Positions 55,635 to 63,414 of a DNA stretch of 64,000 nt are shown here, one piece after another. The DNA comes from Pelomonas sp. V22 (GTDB lineage Bacteria; Pseudomonadota; Gammaproteobacteria; Burkholderiales; Burkholderiaceae_C). The DNA lies in contig NZ_JAGIXS010000007.1 of the NCBI RefSeq assembly GCF_030014915.1, forward strand, positions 248,001-312,000, in the 5' to 3' direction. Within the stretch, counting starts at the first letter, position 1. The number at the start of each line of letters is the position of its first letter. The translations under genes and the position numbers were made by a program. A model generated the notes under the pieces. That model was given only the letters and a program-made list of their open reading frames with translations. It ran no database searches and was not told the DNA's origin.

Positions 55635-58597
55635 TCCAGCGCCTGGTTGTCGTCTTGGCCCTGCTTTGCTGCTTCGGTGCCGCGGTGGCGCAGCCCCGCG
55701 AGCAGCTCGACTTCAACGCCGGCTGGCGCCTGCATGTGGGCGACGTGGCCGGCGCGCAGGAGCTGAAGTTCGACGACACCGGCTGGAAGGCCGTGACCCT
55801 GCCGCGCGCCTGGAACGAGGACGAGGCCTTCAAGAAGGACATCAAGGACCTCGCCACCGGCATCGCCTGGTATCGCAAGAGCTTCACGCTGCCCAAGACC
55901 ATCGCAGGGCGCAAGGTGTTCATCGAGTTCGAAGGCGTGCGTCAGGCGGGCGAGGTCTGGCTGAACGGCAAGCGCCTCGGCCTGCATGAGAACGGCATCA
56001 CGGCCTTCGGCTTCGACATCACGGATGCGGTGAAGCCGGCACCCGCCGTCAATGTGATGGCCGTGCGCACCGACAACGACTGGGCCTACCGCGAGCAGCT
56101 CAGCGGCGCGCGCTTCCAGTGGTCGGATCGGAACTTCAATGCCAATTACGGCGGCCTCTCGAAGAACGTTCGCCTGCACATCGCCGACAAGGTCTACCAG
56201 ACGCTGCCGCTCTATGCCCACCTGGGCACGACCGGTGTCTACGTCTACGCGACAGACTTCGACATCGCCGGCCGCAGCGCGACCGTGCATGCCGAGTCCG
56301 AGATCCGCAACGACGATGCGGCGCCGCGCACGTTCGTCTACAAGGTCAGCGTGCAGGATGCGGCGGGCAAGACGGTCGCAAGCTTCGACGGCGGCCGCTA
56401 CACCGTGGCACCGCGCGAGGCGGTCACGGCCAAGGCCTCGGCGCGCGTGGCCGGGCTCAATTTCTGGAGTTGGGGCTACGGCTATCTCTACACGGTGACG
56501 ACTTCGCTGGAAGCTGAAGGGCGTGTCTTCGACAGCGTGGCTACGCGCACCGGCTTTCGCAAGACCGAGTTTGCGAACGGCATGGTCAGGCTCAATGACC
56601 GGGCCTTGCACATGAAGGGCTATGCGCAGCGCAGCTCCAACGAATGGCCTGCCGTGGGCCTCTCGGTGCCGCCTTGGCTCAGCGACTACAGCAATGGCCT
56701 GATGGTGGAGAGCGGCGCCAACCTGGTGCGCTGGATGCACATCACGCCCTGGAAGCAGGACGTGGAATCCTGCGATCGCGTGGGCCTGATGCAGATGCTG
56801 CCGGCCGGCGATTCCGAGCGCGATGCCCAGGGCCGCGCCTGGGTGATGCGCACCGAGGTGATGCGCGACGCCATCATCTACTTCAGGAACAACCCCAGCG
56901 TGCTGGTCTACGAGTCCGGCAACAACGGCATCAGCGAGGCGCACATGGCCGAGATGAAGGCGCTGCGCGACCGCTTCGACCCGCACGGCGGCCGGGCGGC
57001 CGGCAGCCGCGACATGCTGGGCAGCCGCGAGGCCGAGTACGGCGGCGAGATGCTCTACGTGAACAAGAGCGCCCGCCAGCCCTTCTGGCAGACCGAGTAT
57101 TCGCGCGACGAAGGCCTGCGCAAGTACTGGGACGAGTTCTCGCCGCCCTTCCACAAGGATGGCGAGGGTCCGCTCTACAACGGCGCGGATGCCAGTGTCT
57201 ACAACCGCAACCAGGACTCTCACGCCATCGAGAATGTGGTGCGCTGGTACGACTTCTGGCGCGAGCGGCCGGGTACCGGCACGCGGGTGAATGGCGGCGG
57301 CCTGAACATCATCTTCTCCGACAGCAACACCCATCACCGCGGCGCAGAGAACTACCGCCGCAGCGGCGAAGTGGATGCTATGCGAATCGCCAAGGACGGC
57401 TTCTTCGCGCACCAGGTGATGTGGGACGGCTGGGTGGATGTGGAGCGGCCCCGCGCTCACCTCGTCGGCCACTGGAACTATGCGGCCGGCGTGCGCAAGA
57501 GCGTCACGGTGGTCTCCAGCGCGGCCACGGTCGAGCTGGTCCTGAATGGCAAGTCTTTGGGCCGAGCCAAGCCGACGAGCGGCTTCCTTTTCACCTTTGC
57601 CGATGTGGCCTGGCAGCCGGGCGTCTTGAAGGCCGTGGGCTACGACGCACAAGGCCGCAAGGTCTGCGAGGACCAGCGCGAGACCATCAGCGCGCCGGTG
57701 GCCTTGAAGCTCACGCGCATCGCCTCGCCGGTGGCGCTTCGGGCCGATGGTGCGGACCTGGCCTTGCTGGAGGTCGAGGTGGTAGATGCCAAGGGGCGCC
57801 GCCACCCCCTTGCACTGAACAGCGTGGATATCGAACTGAGCGGCCCGGCCGAATGGCGCGGCGGCATTGCGCAGGGGCCGGACAACCACATCCTCTCGCG
57901 CATGCTCCCCGTCGAAGGTGGCGTGAATCGCGTGCTGGTGCGTACGAGCACCGAGGCCGGCCGCATCACCGTCACGGCGAAGTCCGCAGGCCTCAAATCC
58001 GCGCAGATCGCCTTCGATTCGGTGGCCGTCCAGCCCGGCAGCATCGCGGGCGCCGATCTGCCTGGTCGCCTGGACCGCGGCCCCACGCCGGCCACGCCTT
58101 CGTTCAAGCCGAGCCGCATCGCCGTGCCCGTGGCCAGCGTGGCCGCCAGCGACGGCAACGACCCGCAACGCGCCATTGACGACAACGAGACCACGGCCTG
58201 GTCCGGCAAGCAGCCGATCAGCTTCACCCTCGCACGCGCCGCCCGGCTCACCGAGGTGACGCTGAAGACGGCGGGCTTTCGCGCCCGCAGTTATCCCATC
58301 CGCATCACGGTCGATGGCCAGGAGGTGTTCCGGGGCGCCACGCCGCGCAGCCTGGGCTATGTGACGCTCGCGCTGCGCCCCTCGGCACCGGGAACTCGGG
58401 TGATGATCGAGGTCCTCGGCGGCAGCGAGGCGCGCGAGGCCTTTGCCGGCATCACCGAGCTGGTGGACCAGAAGAACGCCACGACCGGCGAGCAGTTCGT
58501 GGGCAAGGGCGAGCTGGGCCTGATCGAGATCGAGTTTTATGAAGCAGTGGCTGCTGATCAAGCGGCCGCGCGAGACGACAAGGGCAACAAGCCATGA
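55631..58597 (+). CDS. GH2-family glycosidase with altered acid/base motif and C-terminal F5/8-type domain
   Basis: 988-residue exported GH2-like protein. Signal peptide (RLVVVLALLCCFGAAVAQ); jelly roll (WKAVTLPRAWNEDEAF, IAWYRKSF); barrel; Ig-like domains; and a discoidin/F5-8-type carbohydrate-binding domain at about residues 835-975 (DDNETTAWSG, FRARSYPIRITVDG). The nucleophile position is kept (QTEYSRD, Glu489), but the usual N-E acid/base pair reads SGNNG, Asn431-Asn432. It may belong to a GH2 subgroup with another catalytic acid, or be a specialised beta-galacturonidase/binding protein. It overlaps its neighbours by 4 bp on both sides. Confidence 0.87.
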   Translation: MIQRLVVVLALLCCFGAAVAQPREQLDFNAGWRLHVGDVAGAQELKFDDTGWKAVTLPRAWNEDEAFKKDIKDLATGIAWYRKSFTLPKTIAGRKVFIEFEGVRQAGEVWLNGKRLGLHENGITAFGFDITDAVKPAPAVNVMAVRTDNDWAYREQLSGARFQWSDRNFNANYGGLSKNVRLHIADKVYQTLPLYAHLGTTGVYVYATDFDIAGRSATVHAESEIRNDDAAPRTFVYKVSVQDAAGKTVASFDGGRYTVAPREAVTAKASARVAGLNFWSWGYGYLYTVTTSLEAEGRVFDSVATRTGFRKTEFANGMVRLNDRALHMKGYAQRSSNEWPAVGLSVPPWLSDYSNGLMVESGANLVRWMHITPWKQDVESCDRVGLMQMLPAGDSERDAQGRAWVMRTEVMRDAIIYFRNNPSVLVYESGNNGISEAHMAEMKALRDRFDPHGGRAAGSRDMLGSREAEYGGEMLYVNKSARQPFWQTEYSRDEGLRKYWDEFSPPFHKDGEGPLYNGADASVYNRNQDSHAIENVVRWYDFWRERPGTGTRVNGGGLNIIFSDSNTHHRGAENYRRSGEVDAMRIAKDGFFAHQVMWDGWVDVERPRAHLVGHWNYAAGVRKSVTVVSSAATVELVLNGKSLGRAKPTSGFLFTFADVAWQPGVLKAVGYDAQGRKVCEDQRETISAPVALKLTRIASPVALRADGADLALLEVEVVDAKGRRHPLALNSVDIELSGPAEWRGGIAQGPDNHILSRMLPVEGGVNRVLVRTSTEAGRITVTAKSAGLKSAQIAFDSVAVQPGSIAGADLPGRLDRGPTPATPSFKPSRIAVPVASVAASDGNDPQRAIDDNETTAWSGKQPISFTLARAARLTEVTLKTAGFRARSYPIRITVDGQEVFRGATPRSLGYVTLALRPSAPGTRVMIEVLGGSEAREAFAGITELVDQKNATTGEQFVGKGELGLIEIEFYEAVAADQAAARDDKGNKP

Positions 58598-59766
58598 GCA
58601 GCAATCAGCAACAGATTCTTTTCCCGACCGACTCTTCCAAGATCGACCCTCTGCTGTCGCACCACGTGGCGGCCCTGGGCGCAAGCCAGGCCGACTACCG
58701 CGATGCGATCGACCGCCTGATCCACAACCTGATCAACATCCGCGACGACGAGGGCAAGTTCCTGCTGCGCCTGGCGGACGGCCGCGTGCTCGACACCAAG
58801 AGCTGGAATGGCTGGGAATGGACGCAGGGCGTGGGCCTGTACGGCGTCTACAAGGTCTGGGAGATGACCGGCGACTCGAAGGCCTGGGACATCATGACCT
58901 CGTGGTTCGAGGCCCGCTTCAAGGAGGGCACGCCCTCGCGCAACATCAATACGGTGGCGCCTTTCCTCACGCTCGCCTATCTGTACGAGCGCACCGGCAA
59001 CCGCACCTATCTGCCGTACCTGGACGCCTGGGGCGAGTGGGTCTACAGCGGCCTGCCGCGCACGGAGGAGGGCGGCTTCCAGCACATCGTCTACAACAGC
59101 GTGAACTACCAGCAGCTGTGGGACGACACCTTGATGATGTCGGTGATGCCGCTGGCCAAGATCGGCCTCCTGCTGAACCGGCCGCATTACGTGGAAGAGG
59201 CCAAGCGCCAGTTCCTCATCCACATCAAGTACCTGACCGACCGCAAGACCGGCCTGTGGTTCCACGGCTGGACCTTCGACGGCCGCCACAACTTCGCCAA
59301 TGCGCTTTGGGCGCGCGGGAACAGCTGGGTCACCATCGTGATCCCCGAGTTCATCGAGCTCCTGGACCTGCAGGAAGACGATGCGCTGCGCCTCTTCCTG
59401 ATCGAGACTTTGGAAGCGCAGGTCAAGGCGCTGGCCAAGTGCCAGGCACCCTCGGGCCTGTGGCGCACCATCCTCGACGACGAGAGCTCGTACGAAGAAG
59501 CGGCGGCCTCGGCCGGTTTCGCCTACGGCATCCTGAAGGCGGTGCGCAAGGGCTACCTCGGCAAGCAGTACGAGGCCCTGGGCATCAGCGCGGCCAAGGC
59601 CGTGCGCGCCAAGATCAATGACGCGGGCGAGCTGACCCAGGTGAGCTTCGGCACGCCGGTGTTCAACAGCATCCAGGAATACAAGGACATCCCCTTGACC
59701 TCGATGCCCTTCGGTCAAGCCATGGCGCTCCTGACGATGGGCGAGTTCATGTACAGATTCATTTGA
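58594..59766 (+). CDS. GH105 unsaturated rhamnogalacturonyl hydrolase
   Basis: 390-residue (alpha/alpha)6-barrel enzyme of the YteR/YesR type. It hydrolyses the unsaturated galacturonyl-rhamnose disaccharides made by rhamnogalacturonan lyase, freeing rhamnose. Motifs: WEWTQGVGLYGVYKVWE, SRNINTVAPFLTLAYLYE, QLWDDTLMMSVMPLA with the catalytic-Asp region, HGWTFDGRHNFANALWARGNSW in two pieces, and TSMPFGQAMALL. No signal peptide, so cytoplasmic; this fits with the GPH importer encoded next and the rhamnose pathway in block A. Overlaps the preceding gene by 4 bp. Confidence 0.95.
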   Translation: MSSNQQQILFPTDSSKIDPLLSHHVAALGASQADYRDAIDRLIHNLINIRDDEGKFLLRLADGRVLDTKSWNGWEWTQGVGLYGVYKVWEMTGDSKAWDIMTSWFEARFKEGTPSRNINTVAPFLTLAYLYERTGNRTYLPYLDAWGEWVYSGLPRTEEGGFQHIVYNSVNYQQLWDDTLMMSVMPLAKIGLLLNRPHYVEEAKRQFLIHIKYLTDRKTGLWFHGWTFDGRHNFANALWARGNSWVTIVIPEFIELLDLQEDDALRLFLIETLEAQVKALAKCQAPSGLWRTILDDESSYEEAAASAGFAYGILKAVRKGYLGKQYEALGISAAKAVRAKINDAGELTQVSFGTPVFNSIQEYKDIPLTSMPFGQAMALLTMGEFMYRFI

Positions 59767-59775
59767 GCCCCTCGC

Positions 59776-59888
59776 CCAGATGCGCCGCGCTGAACGCGGG
59801 CACATCTGGTCGGTCCCCCGAGGGGACGCCGACGCCTGCGACATTGAGCCGCAGACATCGACCACCGGGCCGGCTTGGGACGGCCCGG
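59776..59888 (+). promoter_or_regulatory. Three consecutive hairpins in the GH105-transporter gap
   Basis: The 164-bp gap before the transporter holds CCAGATG/CATCTGG (59776-59809), GTCGG-T-CCCC with its complement (59809-59833) and a perfect 8-bp CCGGGCCG/CGGCCCGG stem (59865-59888). None has a T run. They may shield the upstream mRNA from 3' decay or lower transporter expression relative to the enzymes. Confidence 0.45.
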
Positions 59889-59930
59889 CGCTCGGCCCGA
59901 ATGCGAAACAGAAGAGACAGGTAGAAAAAG

Positions 59931-61547
59931 ATGGCCGGAGACTACAAAAAGGTGCGCATCCCCAGCTGGGTGAACTACTGGGGCTGGGGCTCGGGCGACA
60001 TGCTGGGTGCGGGTGCGCAGGCGGTGATCACCGGCTGGCTGTTCTATTTCTTCACCACCTTCTGCGGCCTCTCCGCCGTGGAGTCGGGGCTGATACTCGG
60101 TCTGCCGCGCCTCCTGGAGGCCATCACCTGCCCGCTGATCGGTTATGTGTCCGACCACCTGCGTCACACCTGGGTGGGCCACAAGATCGGCCGGCGCAAG
60201 CTGTTCCTCTTGATCACCATCCCGCTGCTGCCGAGCTTTGCGCTGATCTTCCGCACCGGCCACAGCTTCAGCTACTACCTGCTCTGCTTCATCTTCTTCG
60301 AGCTGCTGTACACGATGTTTCTCATCCCCTGGGAAACGCTGGCGGCCGAGATGAGCCGCGACTACGCCGAGAAGGCCAAGTTCGCCGGTGCCCGCATGAT
60401 CGTGGCGCAGAGCTCGGCCATCCTCGCGTCCTACCTGCCCACGCTGCTCATCAGCCAGTTCGGCGGTAAGGACTCGCCGGACACCTTCTTCTGGATGGCG
60501 GCGATCTTCGGCGTCATCTTCTCGGTGGTGGTGCTGATCGTGGTGCTGACCACCTGGGAGCGGCCTTACGGCCCCAAGGAGCTGTCCGCGCTGTCGCAGA
60601 CCTTCAAGGGCCCGAGCCTCAAGACGGCGCTGCAGATTCCGGTGGACATGTTCAAGGACCTGTTCTCCACGCTGAAGATCCGCGCCTTCCGCCAGCACCT
60701 GAGCCTCTACCTCGGTGGCTACCTGTCGCAAGACATCTTCAACACCGCCTTCCCGATCTTCGTGGCCACGGTGCTGGCCGGCGCCACGCTGGTGATCTCG
60801 CAGCTGATGACGGTGATGTACGTGGCCCAGCTGGTCTCGGTGATGGTGGCGATCAACATCGTCATCCGCACCGGGCCGCTGCTGGCCTACCGCATCGCGA
60901 TCAGCTTCTTCGGCGCGGCCCTGCTGCTGTACCTGGTGTTCTTCCTGGTGCAGCCGGCCGGATTCAGCGCCGGGCTGCAGGCGCTGGGCGGCAATATCTT
61001 CGCGGCCTTCAATCCGGCGGCTGCGGGCTTTTCGCCGGGCCTGATCTTCTGGCTCTTCCTGCCCATCGTGCTGGCCGGCCTCGGCCGGGGCACGCTGAAC
61101 TTCGTGCCCTGGTCGGTCTACAACTACCTGCCCGACATTGACGAGGCCGTCACCGGCCAGCGGCGCGAAGGCGTGTTCGCCGGCGTGATGACCCTGGTGC
61201 GCAAGCTCGCGCAGTCGGGCGCCATCATCCTCAGTGGCTGGATCATCGACGCGGGCGGCTACATCTCGCCCAAGACCCGCCCGGGCCAGGTGGTCGAGCA
61301 GACGCCCGAGGCCATCCACACCATCGTCGCCCTGATGGTGGGCGGGCCCATCGTGGTGATGCTGCTGGGGCTGGCCATCTCCTGGTCGTTCCGGCTCAAT
61401 GCCCGCACCCATGCGGTGTTGGTGCACGAGGTGGAGCGGCTGCGCGCCGGCGAGACCGAGGCCGAGTCGCCGGAGAACCGTCAGGTGGTGGAAGCGCTGA
61501 CCGGCTGGCGCTATGAGCGGCTGTGGGGGCGGGGCGCGCAGGGCTGA
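59931..61547 (+). CDS. GPH-family sugar:cation symporter (MelB-like MFS)
   Basis: 538-residue inner-membrane transporter with about 12 transmembrane helices. GPH features: N-terminal VNYWGWGSGDMLGAGAQAV, the loop-2/3 segment LIGYVSDH...GHKIGRRKLFLL with basic residues, MFLIPWETLAAEMS in the region where the family signature lies, and a cytoplasmic tail. Expected to import small RG-I products, such as unsaturated galacturonyl-rhamnose, with H+ or Na+, feeding the GH105 enzyme. Follows GH105 after 164 bp with hairpins and GAGACAGG upstream of the start. Confidence 0.93.
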   Translation: MAGDYKKVRIPSWVNYWGWGSGDMLGAGAQAVITGWLFYFFTTFCGLSAVESGLILGLPRLLEAITCPLIGYVSDHLRHTWVGHKIGRRKLFLLITIPLLPSFALIFRTGHSFSYYLLCFIFFELLYTMFLIPWETLAAEMSRDYAEKAKFAGARMIVAQSSAILASYLPTLLISQFGGKDSPDTFFWMAAIFGVIFSVVVLIVVLTTWERPYGPKELSALSQTFKGPSLKTALQIPVDMFKDLFSTLKIRAFRQHLSLYLGGYLSQDIFNTAFPIFVATVLAGATLVISQLMTVMYVAQLVSVMVAINIVIRTGPLLAYRIAISFFGAALLLYLVFFLVQPAGFSAGLQALGGNIFAAFNPAAAGFSPGLIFWLFLPIVLAGLGRGTLNFVPWSVYNYLPDIDEAVTGQRREGVFAGVMTLVRKLAQSGAIILSGWIIDAGGYISPKTRPGQVVEQTPEAIHTIVALMVGGPIVVMLLGLAISWSFRLNARTHAVLVHEVERLRAGETEAESPENRQVVEALTGWRYERLWGRGAQG

Positions 61548-61554
61548 CAGCCGG

Positions 61555-61581
61555 GGGGAGCGGGCTGTGTGCCGGCTCCCC
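61555..61581. terminator. Possible hairpin terminator between convergent genes
   Basis: GGGGAGC and GCTCCCC are separated by 13 bases in the 46-bp gap between the transporter stop and the PEP-CTERM gene stop. There is no T run; a weak or Rho-assisted terminator. Confidence 0.35.
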
Positions 61582-61593
61582 TGCGGTGCGAGA

Positions 61594-62184
61594 TCAGCGG
61601 CGGCGGCGGCGCTGCAGGATCAGGCTGGAAAGGGCGAGCCCGGCCAGTGCGATGGATGAGGGCTCGGGCACCTTGGCGCCGACCTGCTGCGCCAGGTAGA
61701 AGCCGTCAGGAATGGTCCAGTCGGACCGCACCAGGGCTGAAAAATAGAGCTGGCCTTGAGGCAGGTAGATATCGCTGAGGTAGCTCCAGTCCGTGAATGC
61801 ACCCGCGTCGGCGGGCTGCCAACCCGGCAGAACCGGGCCGCTGGGACCATAGCTGAGCATCGGGCCCTGGTGGCCGCCGCCCGATACGTTCCCGGTGAAT
61901 CCCTCGTCGAGGCCGGTGATGTTCGGAATGATCTTGCTGGTCCAGCAGTCCACGGGGCAAAAGCCGGAGGGCGCGCCGTAGGAGCCCTGGCGGTCGCCGA
62001 AGACGATCCAGTCGAATTGCTGGCCCGGCTTCCAGCTGCCGTCAGTGCCATCCACCGAGAGCTTGAAGTCGTAGCGGTACTGGCCTGCGTCGAGATTGGT
62101 GATCGAGTATTGCAGCTGCAGGGGATAAGCCAGGGCCAGGCCAGGCAGCAGGGCGATGAGGCCAGCACAGATCATTTTTTTCAT
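61594..62184 (-). CDS. PEP-CTERM sorted exported protein
   Basis: 196 residues. Signal peptide (MICAGLIALLPGLALA), a beta-rich body with one Cys pair (GFCPVDCWTS), and a complete PEP-CTERM tail: VPEPSS, then a hydrophobic helix (IALAGLALSSLIL), then RRRRR. Such proteins are processed by exosortase and linked to exopolysaccharide in Gram-negatives. GGAGAA precedes ATG 62184. Body function unknown. Confidence 0.93.
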   Translation of the reverse strand: MKKMICAGLIALLPGLALAYPLQLQYSITNLDAGQYRYDFKLSVDGTDGSWKPGQQFDWIVFGDRQGSYGAPSGFCPVDCWTSKIIPNITGLDEGFTGNVSGGGHQGPMLSYGPSGPVLPGWQPADAGAFTDWSYLSDIYLPQGQLYFSALVRSDWTIPDGFYLAQQVGAKVPEPSSIALAGLALSSLILQRRRRR

Positions 62185-62486
62185 GGGTTCTCCGAATTGT
62201 TGTTGATGTCGACCCGCTTGGGGGCCCGCCCTCGGGCGGGCGGATTGTGGTCAATCGCTGTCGCACCTGCATCCCGCGAATGCGGGTGCCTGGGCTGCGC
62301 CACGGCATGTCAGCCACCGTGACCCAGGTTTACCCTGCTTTACGAAGTGACGACGAGCCCGGTGGGCTCGCTTCCTAGCATCCAGCTTCCTACCGAAGCT
62401 GCCATGCGACCCTGCTCCCCACCCCCCTCTGCCTCGCTTCCGCCCCCGCCGGGCGGCCTGATCGTCCACTGCGCCGGGAGGCGGCC
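62185..62486. other. Divergent intergenic region with two hairpins, 302 bp
   Basis: Separates the PEP-CTERM gene and the OmpR-type regulator gene. It contains perfect hairpins GCCCGCC-CTCG-GGCGGGC (62224-62241) and CGAGCCC-GGT-GGGCTCG (62354-62370). Neither is followed by a T run. Promoters for both genes should be here but are not recognisable. CAATCGCT at 62252-62259 is a partial match to the rhamnose-locus motif, probably by chance. Confidence 0.4.
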
Positions 62487-63275
62487 ATGATGGGCCAGGC
62501 CGTCAGCGGTCCGGCCACGCGCATGGCCTTCAAACCGGGCCCGGGCTTGGTGACCGAGCGCCCCTTCCACATCTACGTCGTCGAGGACGATGCCGAGGTC
62601 CGCGACCTGGTGGCGTCCTACCTCTCGGCCCAGGGGCTGGCGGTCAGCGCCATGGCCAGTGCCGAGGAGATGATGCAGCGCCTGCCCCGGCTGCGACCCG
62701 ACCTGCTGCTGATGGACGTGGGCCTGCCGGGCCGCTCGGGCCTGGAGGCCTGCCAGCGCCTGCGCGTGGAGGGCGACCGCCTGCCGGTGATCCTGCTGAC
62801 CGGGCGCAATGACGAGGTCGACCGCGTGCTCGGCCTGGAGATGGGCGCCGACGACTACCTGGCCAAGCCCTTCTCGCCACGCGAGCTGCTGGCCCGCATC
62901 CATGCGGTGCTGCGCCGCACGGCGGTGCTGCTGGGCTCGCCCCAGGTGGGCAGTGCCTCGGTGCGCATTGGCGAGTACATGTTCTTCCCGGCCGAGCGCA
63001 GCCTGCACCGCGACGGTGAGGTGCGCGTGCTCAACACCGTGGAGTACGCGCTGCTGGCTGAGCTGAGCGCCAACCCCGGCGTGGCGGTATCGCGCGAGCG
63101 CCTGCTGGCGGCCTCGCATGACCGCAAGGACCGGGTCACGCTGCGCGCGGTCGATGCCGGCGTGATGCGGCTGCGCAAGCTGGTCGAGCCCGACCCGGCC
63201 ATGCCTCGCTACATCCAGACGCTGCGCGGCCGCGGCTACATGTTCGTGCCCAACCGCCGCGAGCCGGCCTGCTGA
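62487..63275 (+). CDS. OmpR-family response regulator
   Basis: 262 residues. Receiver at about 28-145 (IYVVEDDAEVRDLV, LLMDVGLPGRSG with phospho-Asp, ILLTGRND, DDYLAKPFSPREL), then a winged-helix Trans_reg_C domain (ERSLHRDGEVRVLNTVEYALL, SRERLL, VDAGVMRLRKLVE, IQTLRGRGYMFV). In-frame ATGs at 62490 and 62523 are alternative starts. No histidine kinase is adjacent in the window, so it is an orphan here. Confidence 0.93.
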   Translation: MMGQAVSGPATRMAFKPGPGLVTERPFHIYVVEDDAEVRDLVASYLSAQGLAVSAMASAEEMMQRLPRLRPDLLLMDVGLPGRSGLEACQRLRVEGDRLPVILLTGRNDEVDRVLGLEMGADDYLAKPFSPRELLARIHAVLRRTAVLLGSPQVGSASVRIGEYMFFPAERSLHRDGEVRVLNTVEYALLAELSANPGVAVSRERLLAASHDRKDRVTLRAVDAGVMRLRKLVEPDPAMPRYIQTLRGRGYMFVPNRREPAC

Positions 63276-63294
63276 GAGCGCCGGCAAAGAACTG

Positions 63295-63337
63295 TGACGC
63301 CGTGTGATGCCCGCAGACGGCATGTCACACGGCGTCA
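63295..63337. promoter_or_regulatory. Large inverted repeat after the response regulator gene
   Basis: TGACGCCGTGTGA and its exact 13-base complement are separated by 17 bases, with further partial pairing (TGCC/GGCA) inside. It starts 19 bases after the regulator stop and 120 bases before the DUF4397 gene. It has no T run, so it could be a terminator of the hairpin-only type or a palindromic protein-binding site for the downstream gene. Confidence 0.55.
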
Positions 63338-63414
63338 TCAAACACGCGGATCCGCGACACCTCGCGCCACTGCAATGGCGGGGCCCCTCTGCCTTTTCGA
63401 CGACGAAACGACCC

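Noticed and set aside
53097-58684. Long minus-strand open frames opposite both GH2 genes
   Set aside because: No family motifs and biased antisense composition; the plus strand encodes complete GH2 proteins.
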